Origin: an uncultured Pelagibacteraceae bacterium
GTDB lineage: Bacteria; Pseudomonadota; Alphaproteobacteria; Pelagibacterales; Pelagibacteraceae
Direction: 5' to 3'
DNA length: 64,000 bases
Assembly (NCBI GenBank): GCA_902540275.1
Contig: CACBMB010000006.1
Coordinates: 1-64,000, forward strand
This document shows, one piece after another, positions 53,031-61,768 of the stretch; the stretch's first letter is position 1, and the number at the start of each line of letters is the position of its first letter. The notes below the pieces were generated by a model. It was given only the letters and a program-made list of their open reading frames with translations. It was not told the DNA's origin and did no database searches. The translations under genes and the position numbers were made by a program.

Positions 53031-53960
53031 TTGAGATTAAAAGTTTTAATTGCTGGTCAAGAAGGTATGGTTGGTAAAACCATTTATAATTTTTTAAAAA
53101 AAAAAAAATATAAAATTATTGAATGTAAAAGAAAAGACTTAGATTTTACTGATCAAGCCTCGGTTGAAAAATGGTTTAAAAAAAATAAGCCAAATATTGT
53201 AATCAATGCTGCAGGTAAAGTAGGAGGTATATTAGATAATAAAAATTTCCAATCCGACTATATTTATACCAATTCTATGATTGGACTAAATATTATTAAC
53301 GCTTCTTTTAGGTATGATGTAAAAAAACTAATCAATCTTGGTTCAGCATGTATATATCCAAAAAAAACAAAACAACCAATTAATGAAAATTCTCTACTTT
53401 CATCACAATTAGAGGAGACTAATGAAGGTTATGCTTTAGCAAAAATTTTATCTTTAAAATATTCACAACATTTAAGAAAAAAAAATAAGAGAGAATTTAT
53501 TTCTTTGATGCCTGCTAATTTATATGGAATTGGAGATAACTTTGATCTTAAATCAAGTCATGTTTTACCAGCTTTAGTAAAAAAATTTACAATTGCAAAA
53601 ATTAAGAATCTTCCAAATGTTGAGGTTTGGGGTTCAGGAAAAGTTAAGAGAGAATTTTTGAATGTTGAAGATTTATCTTCAGCCATTTATTTTACAATGA
53701 AAAAAAAAATAGATTACGATTTCATTAATGTGGGTGGAGGAGAGCACTATTCTATAAAGAAAATAGCTACAATGTTAAAAAAAATAATTGGATATAAAGG
53801 TAATATCGTTTTTAATCAAAAGTATCCTGATGGGGTAAAAAAGAGAAAACTTGACTCGACTAAAATTAAGAGATTGGGATGGAAACCTAGAATTGGATTA
53901 AGAAAAGGATTAGAGAAATATTGTAATTATTATCTTAATGAAATTTATCCCACTGAGTAG
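53031..53960 (+). CDS. fcl: GDP-L-fucose synthase
   Basis: This 309-aa protein starts at TTG 53031, 5 bp after gmd. VLIAGQEGMVGKTI is the nucleotide loop, NAAGKVGGI is the family block, NLGSACIYPKKTKQPINE contains the catalytic Ser, and GY-ALA-K supplies Tyr and Lys. SLMPANLYGIGDNFDLKSSHV and REFLNVEDL follow. It epimerises C3 and C5 and reduces the Gmd product to GDP-L-fucose with NADPH. A 13-A run (53096-53108) is near the N-terminus. Its end overlaps the convergent WecA-like gene by 26 bp. Confidence 0.9.
   Translation: MRLKVLIAGQEGMVGKTIYNFLKKKKYKIIECKRKDLDFTDQASVEKWFKKNKPNIVINAAGKVGGILDNKNFQSDYIYTNSMIGLNIINASFRYDVKKLINLGSACIYPKKTKQPINENSLLSSQLEETNEGYALAKILSLKYSQHLRKKNKREFISLMPANLYGIGDNFDLKSSHVLPALVKKFTIAKIKNLPNVEVWGSGKVKREFLNVEDLSSAIYFTMKKKIDYDFINVGGGEHYSIKKIATMLKKIIGYKGNIVFNQKYPDGVKKRKLDSTKIKRLGWKPRIGLRKGLEKYCNYYLNEIYPTE
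53096..53108 (+). repeat. 13-A homopolymer inside fcl
   Basis: Thirteen consecutive A fall near codons 22-26 of GDP-L-fucose synthase, in a Lys run. A one-base slip here would truncate the enzyme early, so expression of fucose could be switched. The reading frame is intact in this copy. Confidence 0.6.
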
Positions 53961-54969
53961 TTTTCTTTTTTTTTATAAATAGGATTAATGTAAAATAAAC
54001 TAGTGTAGTAATCATAATTATAAATATGATATTAATTTTTAAATACTCTAAAAAAATGGGAAAAATAATTAAGAGCAAGATAATTGTTATTGTAAATTTG
54101 TAAGAATATTTTCTTAAAAGGAGATGATGTATGTGGTTTCTATCAGAGCTTAATGGATTTTTTTTCCTATAAATTCTGGACACAAATAATCTGATTAAAT
54201 CTAGTCCGGGAATTAACATAAATAGTGTTATTTGATCTGCATAAATCATATAATTAAGATTATATGATATTATAAAAAAATAACTTATGAAATAACCTAA
54301 TAAAAGTGAACCACTATCACCTAAAAAACTTCTATTTTTGAAATTAAGATATGAGAAAAAAATTAATGTGATAATTAATATTTTTAATAACAGTGAGTTT
54401 ACAAAAAAAATTACTAAAATTAAAAAAATTATCAAACTATATAAGCTTGCCTGTAAATTTATTCCATCAAACATATTGAAGGCATTCAAAAAAACCAAAA
54501 AACAAAAGACTGAAAAAAATATACTGAATTGATCTAAAAAAAAATTTCTCTCTAAAAAAGAAAATCTAATGTTATTTAGTATTAAATTATTATTCAATAT
54601 TAGAAGAAAAGTTATTATAAAAATTGATAAAATAAATTTTGTATTAGGTTTAATATTAATTTTATCGTCTATAATACCGATAGAGAAAATAAAAAAAGAG
54701 GTAATCATAAAATAATTTAATGTATCGATGTCTTTAAAAAATATTTCTTGGTCTAATATTTCATTAAAAAAAAGAACCAAGATATAATAAATGGATATAT
54801 TCAAAAAAATTATTAAACCACCAGCTAATGGTGTAGGTTTAGGGTGTAATTTTCTAATATTATCTGGTTTATCAATAATAAAATGAAAAATTTTCAATTT
54901 ATTAAAATTTGTTACAATAATTAGATTAACAAGAATAAAAAAAATTAATATTGAATAAGAAGAAATCAT
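53935..54969 (-). CDS. Undecaprenyl-phosphate sugar-1-phosphate transferase (WecA/MraY family)
   Basis: This 344-aa membrane protein has about ten hydrophobic segments. Family motifs are HPKPTPLAGGLIIF near residue 43, IGIIDDKINIKPN with D101-D102, NAFNMFDGINLQ with N165 and D168, NRSFLGDSGSLLLGYF, and the cytoplasmic RNHIHHLLL. This enzyme starts glycan assembly by moving HexNAc-1-phosphate (or similar) onto undecaprenyl phosphate. It overlaps the upstream Wzy-like gene by ATGA. Sugar specificity is not readable. Confidence 0.87.
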   Translation of the reverse strand: MISSYSILIFFILVNLIIVTNFNKLKIFHFIIDKPDNIRKLHPKPTPLAGGLIIFLNISIYYILVLFFNEILDQEIFFKDIDTLNYFMITSFFIFSIGIIDDKINIKPNTKFILSIFIITFLLILNNNLILNNIRFSFLERNFFLDQFSIFFSVFCFLVFLNAFNMFDGINLQASLYSLIIFLILVIFFVNSLLLKILIITLIFFSYLNFKNRSFLGDSGSLLLGYFISYFFIISYNLNYMIYADQITLFMLIPGLDLIRLFVSRIYRKKNPLSSDRNHIHHLLLRKYSYKFTITIILLLIIFPIFLEYLKINIIFIIMITTLVYFTLILFIKKKKTTQWDKFH

Positions 54970-56306
54970 TTAAGTAATTTTTTTTTCTTAAAAACATTTA
55001 TAACACTTAAAAAAGTTAAAAGAATAATTAAATCAATACTGAAAACGGCATAGGATGTCTCAAGTATTGATCTTAGTAATAGGATCATAACAATTAGACT
55101 ACTGTAAAAATTAAGATAATTATTATTTTTTATGTTTAAAAAATTTTTTATTAATCTTACGAGTATCATTAAAGAAAAAAAAACATAAAATATAAAACCC
55201 AAAATTCCAGATGAAATTAATGCGTATATTAAGCCATTAGATGCTGATTGATTTATTAAGTATCTATCTGCTTGAGAACCATAGCCTAAAAGTAGTGATT
55301 TAAATTTTATTTTATCAAAAATTTTTTGCCAGTCATCGAATCTTCCTGAACTAAAAGTATCAAATCTTCTAAGAGGTAAAGATTTGTCTATTTGTATATA
55401 TACATATTTTTTTTCAAATCTATCAACACTTTCAACTTCAGAAATAGCTTCATTTAATCTGAATTCGTATCTCTTTTCAGAATTATAAAACATTACTGAT
55501 GAAGAAAATATTAATGGTATAACAAAATAAATAGATAAAAACTTAAGTAAATTCTTTAAATTAAATTTATTTTCGTGAATAAAAATCAAGATTAAACTTA
55601 TTATTGTTAAAAGAATAATTAATCGACTTTGATAAAGTAGAATAACCGATAAAAAGAAAATTTTAAAAACTTCGATGATAAAATTTTTTTTTACAATCAT
55701 TTTTTTTATAACAAATAATATTAATAATAAAACTAAGCATGAACGAGCAATGCCAGATGAACGAGGTGAGTCTTTATTAAAAAAAAACTCATTATTTTCA
55801 GTAAAATGACCATATAAATTACTTTTTCCCTCTAAATATTCACTAATCAAATTAAAAAAAGTTAAAACAAATACCATTGATAGAATTAAAAAAGATATAA
55901 AAATGAAAACTTTTTTTTCCTGATTAGAAAAAAAGAAATCAATTAAAATTATTGTCAAAATTATAGTTAGACTGCTTATGATAAAAGATATATTTTCAAA
56001 TGAATTTGAAGTGATGATTAAACCATTAATTTGAAATAAAAAGTAAAGAATTAAAAAAAAATAAGTTAAATTGTTGTAAAAGCCGAATTTGATTTTTGCA
56101 AGTAATATAATCCCAATAATAGAAAAAAAACACAAATAAATAAGTGAATGTCTTGAAAAATTAACAACCTCAATTAAACCAACCTTATTTTTTTGTAATA
56201 TCAAAAGATCATTAAAAGTAGTGGAAATTGAAAACCAACAAATTGTGAAAGAAAAAATTAGAAATAATTTTATTAAAATTTTTTTATTTATCTTATTTAT
56301 TGACAT
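54966..56306 (-). CDS. O-antigen ligase/polymerase-like membrane protein (Wzy/WaaL)
   Basis: This 446-aa polytopic protein has roughly 11-12 hydrophobic segments and one large periplasmic loop (about residues 275-335; YNSEKRYEFRLNEAISEVES, SGRFDDWQKIFDKIK, LLGYGSQADRYLINQSASNGL). The loop ends in an ASNGLIYALISSGILGFIFYVFF segment typical of the Wzy/WaaL superfamily. It would polymerise repeat units or join them to a carrier in the periplasm. A neighbour of the same class (56297) overlaps by 10 bp, so one may be polymerase and the other ligase. Confidence 0.72.
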   Translation of the reverse strand: MSINKINKKILIKLFLIFSFTICWFSISTTFNDLLILQKNKVGLIEVVNFSRHSLIYLCFFSIIGIILLAKIKFGFYNNLTYFFLILYFLFQINGLIITSNSFENISFIISSLTIILTIILIDFFFSNQEKKVFIFISFLILSMVFVLTFFNLISEYLEGKSNLYGHFTENNEFFFNKDSPRSSGIARSCLVLLLILFVIKKMIVKKNFIIEVFKIFFLSVILLYQSRLIILLTIISLILIFIHENKFNLKNLLKFLSIYFVIPLIFSSSVMFYNSEKRYEFRLNEAISEVESVDRFEKKYVYIQIDKSLPLRRFDTFSSGRFDDWQKIFDKIKFKSLLLGYGSQADRYLINQSASNGLIYALISSGILGFIFYVFFSLMILVRLIKNFLNIKNNNYLNFYSSLIVMILLLRSILETSYAVFSIDLIILLTFLSVINVFKKKKLLK

Positions 56307-57619
56307 TTTAAATCATTTTTTTTTATAATATATAACCAAAAACCCAGTGGAAAAAATATAATTAAGCTTATCCAGTTATTAAAAAAACTACCTGATGGAA
56401 TAAGTGGTAATAAATTTATAATCAAACTTAAATTAATAAAATAATAAGATTTTAAGAAATAATTTTTATTATTATTAAAAAGTATTTTAATGTTGGTGAA
56501 AAACAAAAAAACGAATAAAAATGAAATCATCAAAAATCCAAAAATTCCTATTTCTGATAAAATTTGAACGTAGGTATTATGTGGATGAGTTGAACAAACT
56601 AATTCATTATTTCTTTTGGTTTTAATTATTTTTTTTTTATTTTTAATATTTGAGCATTGATGAAAAAAAGTTTTTATACCAGATCCAAAAAAAATATTTT
56701 CTTTAAAAATTACCAAACCAGTATAACTTAGATTTTCATGTTCTTCTGAGTAATATCTAATGATTTGACTGTTATCCTTTTTTACTAATGAAATTAATCC
56801 AGTTTGTTTCAAGGTAAAGTTTATATACTTATCCACCAATCTTTTATCAGGATTAAAATTAAAAAGAAAAATAAAAACAACTGAAATTAAAATTAAAAAA
56901 TATATTTTTCTATTACTAATTAAGATATAAAAAAAATAAATAACAAATAATAAAAATAATGCAGTTCTCTCTGATGTTAAAAAGATTATAGATCCAAAGA
57001 AAATTAATATTATAATTTCAAAATATATAGAATTTTTTGATTTATAAAAAGCAATCAAACTTAATATGAGAGGTAAAAATCTTACAAGATAACTGCCAAG
57101 TTTTTTTTCTTCTCCAAAAAAACTTGTTAGATAAATTAACGAATCTCTTTGAAGTGTTCCTTCTTTGGGATATCCAAATAAATTAAAACCTAGTATTTGC
57201 TGAATAATGGAGTCACAAATGACTACTCCCAAAGAAATAAAAATTGAGAAAAAAAATATTTTAAAATAATAATCATATTTTGTGAGTAAATAAAATATTG
57301 TTAATGATAATAAAAAATATCTAAAATAAAAAAAAGATGCTAAAAATGATACATCTTTGTAGTTACTTAAAAGTAGGCTTAATAATATTATTACATAAAA
57401 TGTTAAAAAAAAAATTATTTCTTTTTTGATTGATTTGAAAAAATTTATATTTTTTTTTGTCAAAAAATAATACATTAAAATCAAACTACTGACAGAAGCC
57501 AATAGATCGGCAAAAAAAATACTTATAGCAAGTGATAATGGAATAAGTGTGATATTAAATATAAGTATTTTATCTAAAAAATCGGTTTTTTCTTTTAAAT
57601 TATAAAGTAATTGTCTCAT
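56297..57619 (-). CDS. O-antigen ligase-like membrane protein (WaaL/Wzy_C)
   Basis: This 440-aa polytopic protein has about 11-12 hydrophobic segments. The large periplasmic loop (residues about 255-345) is followed by CSTHPHNTYVQILSEIGIFGFLMIS, the hallmark of O-antigen ligase domain proteins, in which the His acts in transfer. It would move an undecaprenyl-linked glycan to lipid A-core or another acceptor. It starts the three-gene minus-strand unit with the WecA-like gene. Ligase and polymerase cannot be told apart by sequence alone. Confidence 0.78.
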   Translation of the reverse strand: MRQLLYNLKEKTDFLDKILIFNITLIPLSLAISIFFADLLASVSSLILMYYFLTKKNINFFKSIKKEIIFFLTFYVIILLSLLLSNYKDVSFLASFFYFRYFLLSLTIFYLLTKYDYYFKIFFFSIFISLGVVICDSIIQQILGFNLFGYPKEGTLQRDSLIYLTSFFGEEKKLGSYLVRFLPLILSLIAFYKSKNSIYFEIIILIFFGSIIFLTSERTALFLLFVIYFFYILISNRKIYFLILISVVFIFLFNFNPDKRLVDKYINFTLKQTGLISLVKKDNSQIIRYYSEEHENLSYTGLVIFKENIFFGSGIKTFFHQCSNIKNKKKIIKTKRNNELVCSTHPHNTYVQILSEIGIFGFLMISFLFVFLFFTNIKILFNNNKNYFLKSYYFINLSLIINLLPLIPSGSFFNNWISLIIFFPLGFWLYIIKKNDLKCQ

Positions 57620-57659
57620 TTAATACCTATTGAATTGCAGAGTATTTAACAATTTGAAT

Positions 57660-57688
57660 TTGTTCATTTTAAGAATTTTTACTATTAA
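57660..57688 (+). promoter_or_regulatory. Possible sigma-70 promoter
   Basis: The 97-bp gap between divergent genes contains TTGTTC (57660-57665) and TATTAA (57683-57688) with 17 bp between, 28 bp before the ATG at 57717. A divergent gap needs a promoter in each direction, but this match is weak. Confidence 0.25.
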
Positions 57689-57716
57689 TTTTTTATTTTT
57701 AAGATAATAACTCTTT

Positions 57717-58730
57717 ATGGTAAAGATATTAATATGTGGTGCGGGTGGCTTTATTGGAGGACATTTAGCTTCTAAATTTATTGGAGAAAATAATATCAAA
57801 GTAGTCTGTGCAGATATAAAACCTATTGAATATTGGTTTCAAAATTTTGAAAACTCTGAAAATCATAGCTTAGATCTTAAAGATTACAAAAATGCTTTAA
57901 AAATTACTGAGGGTGTTGATTATATCTTTAATTTTGCTTGCAATATGGGTGGTATGGGATTTATTGAAAATAATAAGGCTGAATGTATGCTTTCTGTTTT
58001 AGTAAATACAAATTTGTTAAGAGCAGCAATTAAAAATAATTGTAAAAAATTTTTTTTTTCTTCTAGTGCCTGTGTTTATAATTCATCTAAACAAGACAAA
58101 ACATTTGTAAAAGGTTTAAGAGAAGAAGATGCATATCCTGCAGATCCCGAAGATGGATATGGTTGGGAAAAACTTTTTAGTGAAAGGATGTGTAGACATT
58201 TTTCAGAGGATTTTGGATTAGAAACAAGGGTAGTTAGATATCACAATATCTATGGACCAATCGGCACTTTTGATGGCGGTAGGGAAAAAGCACCTGCTGC
58301 TTTATGTAGAAAGATTATCCTGGCAAAAAAAAATAAAAAAAAAATAATTGATGTTTGGGGAGATGGTGAACAGACCAGAAGTTTTCTATATATTGACGAC
58401 TGTATAAAAGGAACAATGGATGTTTTCGAGAGTAATAATCAAGAAGTATTCAATATTGGTAGTGAAGAACAGGTATCAATAAATGAGATGATTAAAATTA
58501 TTGAGGATATAGCTGAATATAAAGTTGAAAAGAATTATCAATTAGAAAAACCTAAAGGGGTTAGAGGAAGGTCAAGTGACAACTCTTATGTTAGTAAAAA
58601 AATTGGCTGGAAACCTAATTTTACTCTTAAAGAAGGTCTTGAAAAAACATATTCTTGGATTGAGCAACAAATACTCTCTGGATCGAATATTGAAAAATTT
58701 TGTAAAGGCAACATTGAAAAAAATGACTAA
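57717..58730 (+). CDS. GDP-mannose 3,5-epimerase-like SDR
   Basis: This 337-aa protein is strikingly like plant GDP-mannose 3,5-epimerase. ILICGAGGFIGGHLASKF, NFACNMGGMGFIENNKAE, FFSSSACVYNSS, AYPADPEDGYGWEKLFSERM with Y-GWE-K, RYHNIYGPIGTFDGGREKAPAALCRK, VWGDGEQTRSFLYIDDC and NIGSEEQVSINEM all line up. That enzyme inverts C3 and C5 of GDP-D-mannose to give GDP-L-galactose (and GDP-L-gulose). Only the C-terminus is diverged. It supplies a rare sugar next to GDP-fucose genes. Confidence in the reaction is good. Confidence 0.82.
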   Translation: MVKILICGAGGFIGGHLASKFIGENNIKVVCADIKPIEYWFQNFENSENHSLDLKDYKNALKITEGVDYIFNFACNMGGMGFIENNKAECMLSVLVNTNLLRAAIKNNCKKFFFSSSACVYNSSKQDKTFVKGLREEDAYPADPEDGYGWEKLFSERMCRHFSEDFGLETRVVRYHNIYGPIGTFDGGREKAPAALCRKIILAKKNKKKIIDVWGDGEQTRSFLYIDDCIKGTMDVFESNNQEVFNIGSEEQVSINEMIKIIEDIAEYKVEKNYQLEKPKGVRGRSSDNSYVSKKIGWKPNFTLKEGLEKTYSWIEQQILSGSNIEKFCKGNIEKND

Positions 58731-58737
58731 ATGAATT

Positions 58738-59601
58738 ATGAAAACTTTGTGGCAAGTATCCTTTAGGCCAATAGGAAAATCAAAAGTTAATGACACATAC
58801 CAAAGTTTTTTTGTTGATTCTGTGAAAAGCTTGAACAGAGATGTAACTTTTAGCCTTACTCAATTTGATGAAGAAAATGTAAAAAAATTTATTGATGATA
58901 AAAATATAAAAAGTTTTTATACCAATATTTCAAAAAAAGAATTACCCAATGGCAAGAAGTATTCTAACAAATTAATGTTAGATAATGCATTAAGTCAATT
59001 TTTGAATAATGATAATTTTGATTATCTGATTTACTCTACAGCAGATATAATAGTCCCAAACAATTTATTTCAAGTTTTATCAAAAATAAATGAAAAAAAT
59101 TTTTGTGCTTTGATTTATCCCAATACACATATCACAAATGGAGTTGTCAAAAATAATTTTTGGCCACATTATGGAATAGATTTAATCGTTTTCAAGATAT
59201 CAAAAGAAAAAGCTCGTAAATTTCAGGAAATTATTAAACCTTATAAACAATATGATTGGGGTATAACCGAGAATTTTTATTTAGCTGTAAGTGAAGCTTT
59301 AAATTTGAAAACATTTAACTTATTTAAATATTGTAATGTGATGAAATTTGATAATGATTTTGAAGCTTTTACAGAAGACAGGAGTTGGCAAATAAAATCA
59401 TGGAGGGAAAATCAAGGTTATCTGCTTGATTTTTTAAAATATAATAATTTAAGTCAATTATATGCATATGGATCCTATTATTATCTTATTTATAAATTTT
59501 TTAAATTTAGAGATCTAAATTTTAATTTATTATTGTCATATTTAATTTTTTATCCATATAATTTAATAAAAAAAATATTTAATTTTTTTAAAAAAAATTA
59601 A
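58738..59601 (+). CDS. Putative GT-A-like glycosyltransferase
   Basis: I recognise no exact family in this 287-aa protein. FDYLIYSTADIIVPNNLFQVL near residue 95 looks like the GT-A metal/nucleotide site (a D-x-x-x type motif), and NNFWPHYGIDLIVFK and QYDWGITENFYLAVSEAL fit the acceptor half of such enzymes. The C-terminus is hydrophobic and basic (LLSYLIFYPYNLIKKIFNFF), likely membrane associated. It sits between the 3,5-epimerase and an SDR gene, so it may transfer the sugar made there. Transferase role is inferred. Confidence 0.6.
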   Translation: MKTLWQVSFRPIGKSKVNDTYQSFFVDSVKSLNRDVTFSLTQFDEENVKKFIDDKNIKSFYTNISKKELPNGKKYSNKLMLDNALSQFLNNDNFDYLIYSTADIIVPNNLFQVLSKINEKNFCALIYPNTHITNGVVKNNFWPHYGIDLIVFKISKEKARKFQEIIKPYKQYDWGITENFYLAVSEALNLKTFNLFKYCNVMKFDNDFEAFTEDRSWQIKSWRENQGYLLDFLKYNNLSQLYAYGSYYYLIYKFFKFRDLNFNLLLSYLIFYPYNLIKKIFNFFKKN

Positions 59602-59618
59602 ATAAAAATATTTATTTA

Positions 59619-60470
59619 ATGAGAAAAAAAATTTTAATTTTAGGATCTAAAGGACAGATTGGAAGTCACTTGGTTGATTTCTTAAAGAAAATGAAAAGTT
59701 TTCAAATAATAGAATTTGATTTAGTTCAGGGTAAAAAATTTGATATTAGAAATTTTAATAATAACAATTTAGAAAAATGCATACAAAAAAGTGATTTTGT
59801 TTTTTTTTTAGCTTTTGATGTTGGTGGCTCAAGATATTTAAAGAAATATCAATCAACATATAATTTTTTGATTAATAATTTACTTATTTTAAGTAATGTT
59901 TTTAGGTTGTTAAAAAAACATAGAAAAAAATTTATTTTTGCTAGTAGTCAAATGTCAAATATGGATTTTTCACCTTATGGTACATTAAAGCGGCTGGGTG
60001 AAGAAGTTACTAAATCATTGAATGGAATTTATGTAAAATTTTGGAACGTTTATGGAATTGAAAGAGATATAAAAAAATCGCACGTTGTAACTGATTTTGT
60101 TTTAAAAGCTCTCAAAAATAAACATATAAAGATGCTTACAAGTGGAAGAGAAAGTAGGGAATTTTTGTATGCAGATGATTGTTCGGAGGGTCTTTATATA
60201 ATTATGAAAAAATTTAATTTTTTTTCAAAAAAAAATAAAGAGCTTCATCTTACAACTGGCAAAAGAATCAAAGTAATTGATATAGCCAAATTAATAAAAA
60301 AAATATTATTACGAAAAAAAATCAAAATATCCATAAGATCATCAAATAAAAAAGATGATTTACAAAACAATAAAAATAATACTCCAAATAGATTCTTTTT
60401 TAAATTTTGGAAACCAAGATATAGTATTGAAGAAGGTATAGAAAAAATTATTAATTTTTATTTAAGATAA
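59619..60470 (+). CDS. NAD-dependent epimerase/dehydratase (extended SDR)
   Basis: This 283-aa protein has ILILGSKGQIGSHLVDFL, a FFLAFDVGGSRYLKKYQS block, FASSQMSNMDFS in place of the usual Ser motif, and SPY-GTL-K (Tyr and Lys of the active site). KFWNVYGIERD, SREFLYADDCSEGLYIIM and KFWKPRYSIEEG complete the fold. It belongs to the SDR group that modifies nucleotide sugars, with a shorter than usual length. The role is likely epimerisation or reduction of a GDP-sugar of this unit; no exact substrate. Confidence 0.72.
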   Translation: MRKKILILGSKGQIGSHLVDFLKKMKSFQIIEFDLVQGKKFDIRNFNNNNLEKCIQKSDFVFFLAFDVGGSRYLKKYQSTYNFLINNLLILSNVFRLLKKHRKKFIFASSQMSNMDFSPYGTLKRLGEEVTKSLNGIYVKFWNVYGIERDIKKSHVVTDFVLKALKNKHIKMLTSGRESREFLYADDCSEGLYIIMKKFNFFSKKNKELHLTTGKRIKVIDIAKLIKKILLRKKIKISIRSSNKKDDLQNNKNNTPNRFFFKFWKPRYSIEEGIEKIINFYLR

Positions 60471-60478
60471 ATAATCTA

Positions 60479-61768
60479 GTGAAAAATTTTTTTAATCAAA
60501 AGCAAGTAGATAATTATATTTTTAGTATCACTTTAGTTTTCTTTTTAATTATAAATTTAATTTATTTCCATACAAATTTAGTAGCAAATTCTGAAGCAAA
60601 TGTTTATGCTTTTAATGAACTATTTATTAATTACCAATCAGGTTTAATTAGAAGAGGTCTTTTAGGTGAAATAGCTTGGCAACTAAATAAAATTTTTCAA
60701 ATAGATCCAAGAGCTTTTTTTAGCTACTTATTTTTAATAATATATTTTTTTCAAATTTTTTTATTTTTTTATTTAATTAAAAAATATATTGTATCTAAAA
60801 TTTTTTTTATTTTTATCTCTTTTTCACCATCAATACTTTTATTTCATATCTACAGTCCTGATTTATTTTTTCTTAAAGATGCGATCATCAAATTAGCTTT
60901 TTTATTTCATGCATTCCTTTTTTATAAATTTAATGTTATTAAAAAAAATAAAGAAGAATATTTAAAATATTTAAAATTTGCTTTAATCCCAATTTTATTT
61001 TTTGTAATTTTGATACACGAGTATCAAGTTTTCTCATTAAGTTTACATATTCTAATTTCTATTGGTATTGTTAAAGATAAAAAAGAAATGAAGGAAGTAA
61101 GTTTAATATACACACCACTTTTAATTTCAATTTTTTTGATAATTTTATTTTTTGGAAACCAATCGCAATTTGAAAATCTAAGTCAAGTTTTAAACATATT
61201 TAATGTAGAATTAAATCCTTATATTGGTGGGGGATTATATCATTATATTGGCGGTTTCTATAAATGGCATTTTTATTATTTTTCCTATCAAGATTTTATA
61301 AATTTATTTTTAAGTTTTATATTAAGTTTTTTAATTTTTTTAATTTTATTTCAATACTTTATAGAAAAAAAAATAATATTTTTTCAATCAAAATATCAAA
61401 AAAAATATTTGCTTTACTTCTTACCCGTTTTAATTCCTATAATTTTAACTAGTGATCATGGGAGGAATTTAGCTTTTTTATCCTTTTATTTAGTTACATT
61501 TTTTTCCATTTTAAAAATAGATATTCTAAAATTTAAAAAAGAAATTAATCGTATTTTAAAAAATCTATTTAAAAAATATGCTGTATTTATTTTTATATTT
61601 TTTTATTTATTTCTTTGGAAGTTAGATCAAGTAGCTGGTTTTAGGCTTGAAGGAAAACCTAATGGAATTTTTAAAAGTTCTTTATTCGCAGAATTTGTAA
61701 AACTTATTAAGTTTATTTATTCATATATTGACCTAAACATAATTGATTTGCCAGAAATCAAATTATAA
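60479..61768 (+). CDS. Polytopic membrane protein of polysaccharide loci (unknown)
   Basis: This 429-aa protein starts at GTG 60479, 8 bp after the SDR. It has about ten hydrophobic segments and a conserved-looking periplasmic loop, NSEANVYAFNELFINYQSGLIRRGLLGE, near residues 37-64, then YLFLIIYFFQIFLFFYL. GLIRRGLLG resembles a motif of uncharacterised Wzy-like or GT-C-like membrane proteins in surface glycan clusters. I cannot assign a reaction. Polymerase or mannosyltransferase-like roles are possible. Its stop overlaps the convergent O-methyltransferase stop by 7 bp. Confidence 0.65.
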   Translation: MKNFFNQKQVDNYIFSITLVFFLIINLIYFHTNLVANSEANVYAFNELFINYQSGLIRRGLLGEIAWQLNKIFQIDPRAFFSYLFLIIYFFQIFLFFYLIKKYIVSKIFFIFISFSPSILLFHIYSPDLFFLKDAIIKLAFLFHAFLFYKFNVIKKNKEEYLKYLKFALIPILFFVILIHEYQVFSLSLHILISIGIVKDKKEMKEVSLIYTPLLISIFLIILFFGNQSQFENLSQVLNIFNVELNPYIGGGLYHYIGGFYKWHFYYFSYQDFINLFLSFILSFLIFLILFQYFIEKKIIFFQSKYQKKYLLYFLPVLIPIILTSDHGRNLAFLSFYLVTFFSILKIDILKFKKEINRILKNLFKKYAVFIFIFFYLFLWKLDQVAGFRLEGKPNGIFKSSLFAEFVKLIKFIYSYIDLNIIDLPEIKL

